A stretch of DNA of 64,000 bases from Candidatus Litorirhabdus singularis (GTDB taxonomy: Bacteria; Pseudomonadota; Gammaproteobacteria; Pseudomonadales; Halieaceae). Both the position numbers and the translations under genes were made by a program. Below are positions 26,773 through 34,272 of this stretch, in pieces; position 1 is the stretch's first letter, and each line of letters begins with the position of its first letter. The stretch lies in assembly GCF_026262625.1 (NCBI RefSeq), contig NZ_SHNN01000002.1, positions 248,001-312,000 on the forward strand, in the 5' to 3' direction. The notes beneath the pieces are model-generated. The model was not told the DNA's origin and did no database searches. It saw nothing but the letters and a program-made list of their open reading frames with translations.

Positions 26773-26783
26773 GGAGAAAAGTA

Positions 26784-27917
26784 ATGGCTAAAGCAAATAA
26801 CGTCATCACCTTTAGTGATGAGCAGGCAATGGTCCTGCAAAGTGCTCGAGATTTCTGTGCCGACAAGTCTCCGGTTACCGCTGTGCGCGCACTGTTGCCT
26901 GGCAACACCGGTTACAGCGACGATGTCTGGCAGGAAATGGTAGCGCTGGGATGGTTGGGGATTGCATTGCCCGAACAGTATGGCGGGTCCGGGTTAGGTT
27001 TTGGCTCCGTGGTCCCGCTGGCAGAGAGCATGGGGCGTGGTCTGCTTTCTACGCCGTTTTTCTCTACTACCTTGGCGGCGCAAGCGATTCTCCGCGCTGG
27101 AGAGAGCCAACAAAAAGACACCTGGCTACCCCGTCTGGCTGAGGGTACTACAGCCACGTTGGCATTACTGGATAATGAAGACTGGGGCGCACCGGATACG
27201 ACCTGTACGGCGACGGTTGCCGGGTCTGAGATTACTCTGCAAGGTACCAAATGGTATGTGCCTGATGCCGCTGTGGCTCAATTGTTCGTGGTACATGCCA
27301 GTCTCGACGGCGAGTCTGCGCTGGTGTTGGTAGAGCGCGCACAATTGGCGGACTCAGCACTGCAGTCACAAACCCTGATCGACGAGACCAAGCGTGCCTG
27401 TAAGGTAGACTTCAGTGGTGTTAGCGTATCAGCAGACGCTGTTATGCGCGGTCCGCTTGCCGCATCTGCATTGCGCGACATACACCTGCTCGGTGCTTTG
27501 CTAGTAGCTGCAGAAGCTGCCGGTAGCGCGGCGGCCTGTCTGGATGTCGTGGTTGATTATCTCAAGACACGTAAACAGTTTGGGCGTTTGATTGGTTCCT
27601 ATCAGGGCCTCAAGCATCCGACAGTCGAAATCCTTACGGCGATGGATTCAGCACGCTGCCATGTCTACCATGCGGCATCTGTTATCGGCGATGAGGCCCT
27701 CTCTGAGGACGCAGAGGTTGCCTGTCGTATGTCCAAGGCTCAGGCCACAGATGCCATTACCTTCGCCGGTGACCGTGCCATTCAGTTTCACGGTGGTATG
27801 GGATTTACCTACGAGTGCGACGCACAGCTGTATATGCGTCGCGCACAGTGGGTGCAGCAGCAGTTTGGTGATGCTTATCATCACCGCAAACGTCTGGCAG
27901 CGTTATTGTTAGATTGA
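26784..27917 (+). CDS. Acyl-CoA dehydrogenase, small (beta-like) subunit
   Basis: 377-residue acyl-CoA dehydrogenase-fold protein. The usual TEPxxGSD FAD/substrate motif is degenerated to LDNEDWGAPDTT, and the C-terminus lacks any GTSE-like motif, ending instead in HGGMGFTYECDAQLYMRRAQW. The motif KTRKQFGRLIGSYQ with the flavin-contacting Arg is kept. This is the pattern of the non-catalytic or half-site partner in heteromeric dehydrogenases such as ChsE1/ChsE2 and FadE26/27. I use the ATG at 26784 because GAGGAG stands just before it; a TTG at 26769 would overlap the upstream gene by 4 bp but put the ribosome site inside the gene. Confidence 0.9.
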   Translation: MAKANNVITFSDEQAMVLQSARDFCADKSPVTAVRALLPGNTGYSDDVWQEMVALGWLGIALPEQYGGSGLGFGSVVPLAESMGRGLLSTPFFSTTLAAQAILRAGESQQKDTWLPRLAEGTTATLALLDNEDWGAPDTTCTATVAGSEITLQGTKWYVPDAAVAQLFVVHASLDGESALVLVERAQLADSALQSQTLIDETKRACKVDFSGVSVSADAVMRGPLAASALRDIHLLGALLVAAEAAGSAAACLDVVVDYLKTRKQFGRLIGSYQGLKHPTVEILTAMDSARCHVYHAASVIGDEALSEDAEVACRMSKAQATDAITFAGDRAIQFHGGMGFTYECDAQLYMRRAQWVQQQFGDAYHHRKRLAALLLD

Positions 27918-27972
27918 GGTGGTTAGTCCGCGACGCCAACCGATAGTCTCCAGAGCGTAACAGGAGGTATAA

Positions 27973-29934
27973 ATGAACGGTTTCAGCAAGATACTGGTAG
28001 CTAACCGGGGCGAAATTGCCGTGCGGGTTATGCGCACTGCGCGTGAACTCGGCTACCGTACCGTCGCGGTTTATAGCGAGGCAGATTCGTCGGCGCTGCA
28101 CGTAGAGTTTGCGGACGAGGCGGTGTGTATAGGTCCGCCCGCAGCAGCGGAGTCTTATCTGCGCGCAGAGGCTATCTTGGAAGCTGCTAGACGGACGGGT
28201 GCTGATGCGATTCATCCAGGCTACGGCTTTCTCTCAGAGAACAGCGACTTTGCCCGAGCCTGTGTCGAGGCTGGGATCTGCTTTATTGGCCCTCCGGCGG
28301 ACGCTATTGAATTGATGGGCAGCAAGCGCTTATCGAAACTGGCGATGCTGGCTGCCGAAGTGCCTTGCATACCCGGTTACCAGGGTGAACAACAAGATGA
28401 TGCGACCCTGCTGAAGCAGGCCGCTGCGGTTGGCTTTCCGCTGATGGTCAAGGCATCGGCGGGCGGCGGCGGGCGTGGTATGCGTTTGGTGCTGGAGCCA
28501 TCTGAACTTGCTGAGCAGCTTAAAACGGCTCGCTCCGAGGCGTTGAATGCCTTTGGCAGCGGAGAGCTGATTCTGGAGCGTGCCGTACTGGAACCGCACC
28601 ATATAGAAATTCAGGTGTTCGCGGATAACCACGGCAATACGGTATATCTTGGTGAGCGAGACTGCTCAATTCAGCGCCGTCATCAAAAAGTAGTCGAGGA
28701 AGCACCCTCGCCGTTCGTTGACGCTGGGCTGCGCGAACGGATGGGGACTGCAGCGGTAGAAGCAGCACAATCCTGCGGCTATCGAGGTGCCGGTACCGTT
28801 GAGTTTTTGGTTGACGGCGAGCGTAATTTCTATTTTTTGGAGATGAATACGCGGTTGCAAGTTGAGCATCCGGTTACCGAGGAAATTACCGGACAGGATT
28901 TGGTCGCCTGGCAGATTCGCGTTGCTGCGGGTGAAGTGCTGCCGTTGCGTCAGGAAGACATCAAGCTGACTGGTCATGCTGTGGAGGTGCGACTTTATGC
29001 TGAGGACCCGCGGCAACAGTTTTTGCCGCAAACTGGTGATATTAAGGTCTGGGCTTTTCCTCAGCGTTCAGGCCTGCGGGTTGACCACGGTATTGCCGCA
29101 GGACAAACCGTGTCTCCCTATTACGACCCGATGCTGGCCAAACTGGTGGCGCATGGGGAATCACGTGATGATGCCTGCCGCAAGCTGGCCAGTGCTTTGC
29201 AGGACACAGCGCTACTCGGGGTCAATAGCAATAAGCAGTTTCTAGAGAACATTTTGCGTCATCCTGAATTTCTTGCCGGTAATGCCACCACCGCATTCAT
29301 CGAGCAACACTTTAGCGCAGACCCGAGTATGGATGAGGCGGCTCCAGCCGCAACCACATTGGCGGTGGCGGCACTGCTGAACTCAGCTAGCCACACCGGT
29401 GAGGTGCAGGGTTGGCAAAACCCGGCAGGCGCTGGCTATTGCTATCAGTTGGCGACGGCGACGGGGCATTACGAGGTGTCTCTGCAGCAGCTACCGAGCG
29501 GTTACGAGGCGATGATAGGTGAGCAGCGAATTGGCCTCAGTCTGGTTTCGATGTCCGCCACCAGCGCCGTGCTTATTATTGCGGGAATTATGTTCAGCGT
29601 ACGTTTTTATCGCGAGGGCAATATGCTCTGGCTGGATGATGGCAGCGGGCATTGGCAGATTGAAGACCTGACTCAGGCGCCCGCAGCTGCGGTCGCGGGA
29701 GCTGGTAGCGGGGAGGTGAAAGCCTCAATGGACGGCGCTATCGTTGCCATCAACGTGGCCGTTGGCGATCAAGTGGTGGCGGGGCAGACCTTGGTGGTAT
29801 TGGATGCCATGAAGATGGAGCATCCGCTAAAGTCGGGCGTTGCCGGCACCGTGGCGGCACTGAACTGTGCGGTCGGGGATCAGGTCAGTGCCCGGCAGTT
29901 ACTCGCTGTCGTCACGGCATCGGAGGAGGCGTAA
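27973..29934 (+). CDS. Biotin carboxylase/biotin carrier alpha subunit of acyl-CoA carboxylase (MccA/AtuF-like)
   Basis: 653-residue subunit with biotin carboxylase, linker and biotinyl domains. N-terminal KILVANRGEIAVRVMRTARELG, the ATP-grasp loop KASAGGGGRGMRLV (about 157-170), EMNTRLQVEHPVTE with the catalytic Arg region, and a C-terminal biotinyl motif LDAMKMEHPL with the biotinylated lysine at residue 614. Length and domain order match MccA and AtuF. It charges biotin with bicarbonate using ATP and delivers the carboxyl to the carboxyltransferase at 23147, possibly also to the one at 19662. GGAGGT lies before the ATG. No separate biotin carrier gene is seen in the window. Confidence 0.93.
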   Translation: MNGFSKILVANRGEIAVRVMRTARELGYRTVAVYSEADSSALHVEFADEAVCIGPPAAAESYLRAEAILEAARRTGADAIHPGYGFLSENSDFARACVEAGICFIGPPADAIELMGSKRLSKLAMLAAEVPCIPGYQGEQQDDATLLKQAAAVGFPLMVKASAGGGGRGMRLVLEPSELAEQLKTARSEALNAFGSGELILERAVLEPHHIEIQVFADNHGNTVYLGERDCSIQRRHQKVVEEAPSPFVDAGLRERMGTAAVEAAQSCGYRGAGTVEFLVDGERNFYFLEMNTRLQVEHPVTEEITGQDLVAWQIRVAAGEVLPLRQEDIKLTGHAVEVRLYAEDPRQQFLPQTGDIKVWAFPQRSGLRVDHGIAAGQTVSPYYDPMLAKLVAHGESRDDACRKLASALQDTALLGVNSNKQFLENILRHPEFLAGNATTAFIEQHFSADPSMDEAAPAATTLAVAALLNSASHTGEVQGWQNPAGAGYCYQLATATGHYEVSLQQLPSGYEAMIGEQRIGLSLVSMSATSAVLIIAGIMFSVRFYREGNMLWLDDGSGHWQIEDLTQAPAAAVAGAGSGEVKASMDGAIVAINVAVGDQVVAGQTLVVLDAMKMEHPLKSGVAGTVAALNCAVGDQVSARQLLAVVTASEEA

Positions 29935-29937
29935 GCA

Positions 29938-31722
29938 ATGGCAAAAACTGTGCGTATAGGCTGTGCCGCAGGATTTTATGGAGACAGTCAGCTATCTGCT
30001 CGACAATTGGTGGATAAAGGCGATATCGACTATCTGGTTTTCGATTATCTGGCCGAGATAACCATGGCTATTCTGGCGAAGGCACGCCAGAAAAATGATG
30101 ACCTGGGTTATGCCATTGATTTTGTAACGGTGGCTATGGCCGACGTGCTTGCGGATTGCGCTGCCAAGGGTATCAAGGTGGTGGCCAATGCCGGCGGCGT
30201 TAATGTACCCGCCTGTATTGCCGCCTTGCAGCAGCTTTGCGAACAACAGGGTCTCAACCTGAAAATTGGCGGTGTCTACGGAGACAACTTACTAGGCCGT
30301 GAAGACCTGCCAGTGGCAGCGATGACCGAAAACCAGACCGGTGATCCGCTGCCTGACAAACTCGCCAGTATCAACGCGTATCTGGGTGCCCAACCGATTG
30401 CCGACGCGCTGGCTGCGGGTGCCGATGTAGTGGTTACCGGGCGGGTCGTTGACAGCGCGGTTATGCTCGGGCCGTTGATACATGAGTTTGGCTGGCAGAC
30501 ATCGGACTACGATCTATTGGCGCAGGGTTCCCTGTGCGGGCATGTGATTGAATGCGGTGCGCAGTGTACTGGCGGCAACTATACCGACTGGCATACGGTG
30601 CCGGACTTTGCCGATATCAGTTATCCGATCGCAGAAGTCAGTGCCGACGGCAGTTTTGTCATTGGCATTCCGCGTGACAGCGGTGGACTTGCCACCATTG
30701 GCAGCGTCGGCGAGCAGATACTCTATGAAATAGCTGACCCGGGCAATTACCTGTTGCCCGATGTCGCCTGCGATTTCAGTAATGTGCAACTTGAGCAGAT
30801 TGGGGACAATCTGGTTAAAGTCAGTGGCGCCCGCGGTCGCGCGCCGGGTGATCGTTATAAGGTGTGTGCTACTTGGCGCGATGGTTTTCAGATTAAGGGC
30901 TGCGTCATGATTGGCGGATTGCGCGCTCGGGACAAAGCCGAGACTGCTATGGAAGCGTGGGTACAGCGTGTGCGTAGCTACTATGAGGCCCAGGGTATCG
31001 AAGATTTTCGCGCCGTTGATCTTGAGTATCTGGGCGCTGAGCACACCTTTGGACCACACGCCTCGGAAGCTGCGCGGGCGACCCGCGAGGTAACGGCGAA
31101 GTTTGGATTGCACCACGATGACCCGGCGGCATTACAGTTTGCCGCCAATGAGATGGTCTATCTGGGCACCTCAGGCGTACCTGGCTTTTATGGTCTTGGC
31201 GGTGGACGCGTCAGACCTGGGGGTTTGATGCGGGTGCATTCCACTATGATCGACAAGGAACTGGTGACCGTGGTGGTGCAGGTCGGCACAGAGACTATCG
31301 TCAATCAACCTTATACAACCCCTGCAACATCGGAGCCTCGCGGTCGCTACAAGATGGCGCTAGATGATGTCGATAGCTCACAGGCAATGGCTACAGTATT
31401 ACTTGAGCAACTCGCGTATGCGCGCAGCGGTGATAAAGGCAACAATGCCAATATTGGGGTTTTATCGCGAGAGCGCGCATATTTGCCCTATTTGCAAAGT
31501 CAGCTTACCGCTCAGGCGGTAGCGGAATATTTCGCTCATCTGGTGCACGGTGAGGTGGAGCGGTTTGAATTACCCGGCATGGGCGCCTTTAATTTCTTTA
31601 TGACCGAAGCTCTGGGTGGAGGCGGCGCTGCGTCGCTGCGCACCGATGCTCAGGGCAAGTCGCTGGCGCAGCAACTATTGTCGATAGAAATCCAGATACC
31701 AGCGGCACTCCTGGTCGGCTAG
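29938..31722 (+). CDS. atuA: AtuA-family protein (acyclic terpene utilization, DUF1446)
   Basis: 594-residue protein equal in length to Pseudomonas AtuA. The large N-terminal DUF1446 domain has GCAAGFYGDSQLSARQLVDKG, VVANAGGVNVPAC, KIGGVYGDNLLG, TGRVVDSAVMLGPLIHEFGW and GRARAPGDRYKVCATW-like blocks; a small C-terminal ferredoxin-like domain starts at about residue 490 with LAYARSGDKGNNANIGVL. The biochemical reaction of AtuA is not established; it is required or conserved in citronellol/geraniol degradation. Found 3 bp after the carboxylase alpha subunit, matching its constant association with geranyl-CoA-type carboxylases. The gene symbol rests on family, not proven substrate. Confidence 0.87.
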   Translation: MAKTVRIGCAAGFYGDSQLSARQLVDKGDIDYLVFDYLAEITMAILAKARQKNDDLGYAIDFVTVAMADVLADCAAKGIKVVANAGGVNVPACIAALQQLCEQQGLNLKIGGVYGDNLLGREDLPVAAMTENQTGDPLPDKLASINAYLGAQPIADALAAGADVVVTGRVVDSAVMLGPLIHEFGWQTSDYDLLAQGSLCGHVIECGAQCTGGNYTDWHTVPDFADISYPIAEVSADGSFVIGIPRDSGGLATIGSVGEQILYEIADPGNYLLPDVACDFSNVQLEQIGDNLVKVSGARGRAPGDRYKVCATWRDGFQIKGCVMIGGLRARDKAETAMEAWVQRVRSYYEAQGIEDFRAVDLEYLGAEHTFGPHASEAARATREVTAKFGLHHDDPAALQFAANEMVYLGTSGVPGFYGLGGGRVRPGGLMRVHSTMIDKELVTVVVQVGTETIVNQPYTTPATSEPRGRYKMALDDVDSSQAMATVLLEQLAYARSGDKGNNANIGVLSRERAYLPYLQSQLTAQAVAEYFAHLVHGEVERFELPGMGAFNFFMTEALGGGGAASLRTDAQGKSLAQQLLSIEIQIPAALLVG

Positions 31723-31758
31723 CCGTCGACTGCTAATTTACCCAACAGGATAGAGATT

Positions 31759-32529
31759 ATGAAAGACTTATTCAGCGTAGCCGGCAAGGTGGCCGTGGTA
31801 ACCGGCGGATCTACCGGTATTGGCGCAACGATTGCACGCGGGCTGGTGGAAAATGGGGCCAAAACCTATATTACGGCACGCAAGGTGGAGCAGTTGGAAG
31901 CTACTGCCAAAGAACTTTCTGCGTTTGGAGAGTGCATTGCGATACCCTCGAATTTGGGAACGCTTGAGGGCGTGTTGGATTTCGCTGCTGCGATTAATGC
32001 GCTTGAACCGAAACTGGATATCCTGATTAATAATGCAGGAGCGACTTGGGGCGCACCGCTGGAAGAGTTTCCAGAAAGCGGGTGGGACAAAGTCATGGAC
32101 CTGAACGTCAAATCACTGTTTTTTCTCACCCAACAGCTGTTGCCGGGCCTGCGTCAGGCTGCTGCCGTAGGCGACCCTTCGCGGGTGGTCAACATTGCCT
32201 CCATCAACGGGATTACCCATCCGGGCATGAACAACTACTCTTATTCATCAAGCAAGGCAGCGGTGTTGCAATTGACTCGTCATCTGGCCGCCGATCTGGC
32301 GCCAGAAGGCATCAATGTCAACGGCATAGCCCCGGGTTACTTCCCCAGCAAGATGACAAAGCATCTGGCTGACTTTGAGGAAGATATGAAGCTGGGTATT
32401 CCCACTCGTACGCTGGGTACACCAGAAGACGCGGCAGGAACAGCGATCTACCTTTGCTCACGCGCCAGTAACTACGTGTGCGGTCATACCATAGTCCTTG
32501 ACGGCGGCACTGTCGCCAATGCGGGGTAG
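31759..32529 (+). CDS. Short-chain dehydrogenase/reductase (RhlG/AtuB-G-like position)
   Basis: 256-residue SDR. NAD(P)-binding VVTGGSTGIGATIA (about 13-26), ILINNAG, catalytic Ser in NIASINGI and Tyr-Lys in YSYSSSKAAV. The segment GLRQAAAVGDPSRVVNIASI resembles RhlG-like enzymes. Arg in TARKVEQLE after strand 2 suggests NADP preference. Starts with a usable AGGATAG ribosome site, 36 bp after atuA. It could oxidise an alcohol or 3-hydroxyacyl intermediate, as AtuB/AtuG are thought to do. Substrate unknown. Confidence 0.9.
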   Translation: MKDLFSVAGKVAVVTGGSTGIGATIARGLVENGAKTYITARKVEQLEATAKELSAFGECIAIPSNLGTLEGVLDFAAAINALEPKLDILINNAGATWGAPLEEFPESGWDKVMDLNVKSLFFLTQQLLPGLRQAAAVGDPSRVVNIASINGITHPGMNNYSYSSSKAAVLQLTRHLAADLAPEGINVNGIAPGYFPSKMTKHLADFEEDMKLGIPTRTLGTPEDAAGTAIYLCSRASNYVCGHTIVLDGGTVANAG

Positions 32530-32533
32530 GGTG

Positions 32534-33313
32534 ATGAATCGTCTCTCAAAGTTCAGTCGTTCGATAGCGGGCAAAGTTGCCATTGTGACTGGCGCGGCCA
32601 GCGGTATGGGTCGTGCGACGGCGCATTTGTTTGCGGATGAAGGAGCGCGTCTGGCGCTGTTCGATATTGATGCTACTGCATTGGAGTCGGTTGCCAACGA
32701 ATGCCGTGGAGTGGGCGCAGAAGTTTTGGCGCTACCGCTAGATTTGGTAGAGCGTGATGCGGTCAGCTCAGCCGTACAGCAGGTGGGTGAGCACTTTGGC
32801 ATTATCGATATACTGATCAATAATGCAGGTTTCGCGCTGCCCGCCGCTATTGATGACGACAGCTATGCTACTTCCTGGGATACCTCAATGGCGGTAATGG
32901 CTACCGCGCAGGCCTGGGCGATTCGTGCTGCGCTGCCATGGCTGCGTCAGTCTGAACATCCGCGCATTATCAACGTTGCGTCTACTGAAGCTCACGGAGC
33001 TACTCGTTTTAATAGTGCGTACGTAGTGGCGAAGCACGCTTCGATGGGACTGACCCGGGCGATGGCGGTAGATTTGGGTAAAGAGGGCATAACGGTTAAC
33101 TGCGTCTGTCCTGGTCCAGTGCGAACCGGTATTACTGCGGCGATACCGGAGTCGGACAAGGCAACTTTTTCGCAGCGGCGCACAGCGCTGAGACGTTACG
33201 CGGAGCCGGAAGAAGTGGCGCATGCCACCTTGAGTCTGGTATTGCCGGCATCCGGGTTTATTACCGGCGCTACTTTGTTAGTTGACGGTGGTTTGACCAT
33301 TCGCAATGCCTAG
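32534..33313 (+). CDS. Short-chain dehydrogenase/reductase
   Basis: 259-residue SDR. VTGAASGMGRATAHLFADEGA binds the nucleotide, Asp in LFDIDATALE suggests NAD, NNAGF, catalytic Ser in NVASTEAHGA and YVVAKHAS as the YxxxK motif are in order. I use the ATG at 32534, four bases after the upstream SDR stop; the earlier ATG at 32498 would overlap that gene and adds residues not typical of the family. A hairpin followed by T residues lies right after its stop, so it may end one transcript of the cluster. Confidence 0.88.
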   Translation: MNRLSKFSRSIAGKVAIVTGAASGMGRATAHLFADEGARLALFDIDATALESVANECRGVGAEVLALPLDLVERDAVSSAVQQVGEHFGIIDILINNAGFALPAAIDDDSYATSWDTSMAVMATAQAWAIRAALPWLRQSEHPRIINVASTEAHGATRFNSAYVVAKHASMGLTRAMAVDLGKEGITVNCVCPGPVRTGITAAIPESDKATFSQRRTALRRYAEPEEVAHATLSLVLPASGFITGATLLVDGGLTIRNA

Positions 33314-33322
33314 AGCGAGCTT

Positions 33323-33353
33323 GACTGGTTTCTGGTCCAGTCTTTCCGTTTTT
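33323..33353 (+). terminator. Rho-independent terminator-like hairpin
   Basis: Perfect 6-bp stem GACTGG / CCAGTC with an 8-base loop, followed by TTTCCGTTTTT. It lies 10 bp after the second SDR stop and before the last SDR gene of the cluster, so it may separate that last gene or act as a leaky terminator. Confidence 0.55.
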
Positions 33354-33375
33354 AATGAGATAAGGAAATACCCGT

Positions 33376-34155
33376 ATGGATGCCAATAGAACCGCCAGCC
33401 ATTTTGATCTTAGCGGTAAAGTTATTCTGGTTACCGGCGGTAGTCGCGGTTTGGGTTTGGCTATGTGCCACGCCTTTGCTGAGGCCGGTGCCAGTTTGGT
33501 GATCAGTTCGCGTAAGCAGGAGTCCTGTGATGTGGCAGCGGCTGAAATTTCCGCCGCCACCGGTGCTGAGTGCTTGCCGATTGCCTGTCACGTTGGCCAC
33601 TGGGATGCCTGTGATGAGCTGTTGGCTAAGACCTACGCGCATTTCGGCCGTATTGATGTGTTGGTTAATAACGCAGGTATGTCACCGCTCTACGAGTCAT
33701 TGTCTGGCGTTAGTCGCGAGCTCTTCGACAAGGTTATTGGGGTGAATCTGGCGGGCCCGTTTCGACTGTCATCGGTGGTTGCCGAAAAAATGGCAGCAGA
33801 GCAGGGTGGTTCGATTATCAATGTGAGCAGCACCTCTTCTATCGCTCCGGGCGCTGCGGAAATACCCTATGCAGCCGCCAAGGCCGGTATCAATAGTATG
33901 ACGCAGGGTTTTGCTCATGCCTTTGCGCCCAAAGTGCGTACCAACTGCATTATGCCAGGGCCCTTTATGACCGATATTGCGAAGGCCTGGACCGATGAGG
34001 TGAAGCAGATATTTGCCCGCACGGTGCCCCTGGGTCGCGCTGGCGAGCCGCACGAAATTATTGGTGCGGCATTGTTTCTGGCCAGTGATGCTGGCTCCTT
34101 TACTAATGGCAGCACCATAAAGGTGGACGGCGGTATGGCCTATGGTGCCGGTTAG
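33376..34155 (+). CDS. Short-chain dehydrogenase/reductase, last gene of the cluster
   Basis: 259-residue SDR with VTGGSRGLGLAMCHAFAEAGA, SSRK (NADP-type Arg after strand 2), VLVNNAGMSP, NVSSTSSIAPGA carrying the catalytic Ser and YAAAKAGIN carrying Tyr-Lys. C-terminal GSTIKVDGGMAYG is standard. A 62-bp spacer containing a terminator-like hairpin separates it from the previous SDR. It closes the 25-kb plus-strand run. Three SDRs in a row suggest several alcohol or hydroxyacyl oxidation steps or stereospecific alternatives. Substrate unknown. Confidence 0.9.
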   Translation: MDANRTASHFDLSGKVILVTGGSRGLGLAMCHAFAEAGASLVISSRKQESCDVAAAEISAATGAECLPIACHVGHWDACDELLAKTYAHFGRIDVLVNNAGMSPLYESLSGVSRELFDKVIGVNLAGPFRLSSVVAEKMAAEQGGSIINVSSTSSIAPGAAEIPYAAAKAGINSMTQGFAHAFAPKVRTNCIMPGPFMTDIAKAWTDEVKQIFARTVPLGRAGEPHEIIGAALFLASDAGSFTNGSTIKVDGGMAYGAG

Positions 34156-34218
34156 ATCTCTCCAGCTACCCAAAGGCCCATAGCTACGCGCTGTAAAAAG
34201 CCGAAAATACTTTAACCC

Positions 34219-34272
34219 TGTTTGCTCTGCGCTGACGTTTAACTCTATAAACGTCAACAAGGAGAGCAAACA
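34219..34272 (+). promoter_or_regulatory. Nested perfect inverted repeat covering the VWA gene start region
   Basis: Outer arms TGTTTGCTCT (34219-34228) and AGAGCAAACA (34263-34272) are perfect complements of 10 bp; inside them, TGACGTTTA (34233-34241) and TAAACGTCA (34248-34256) form a second perfect 9-bp dyad with a 6-base ACTCTA loop. The right outer arm contains the last two bases of the Shine-Dalgarno AAGGAG and the A of the ATG. In RNA this would fold into a two-part hairpin that partly masks translation initiation; as DNA it could be an operator. Confidence 0.65.
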
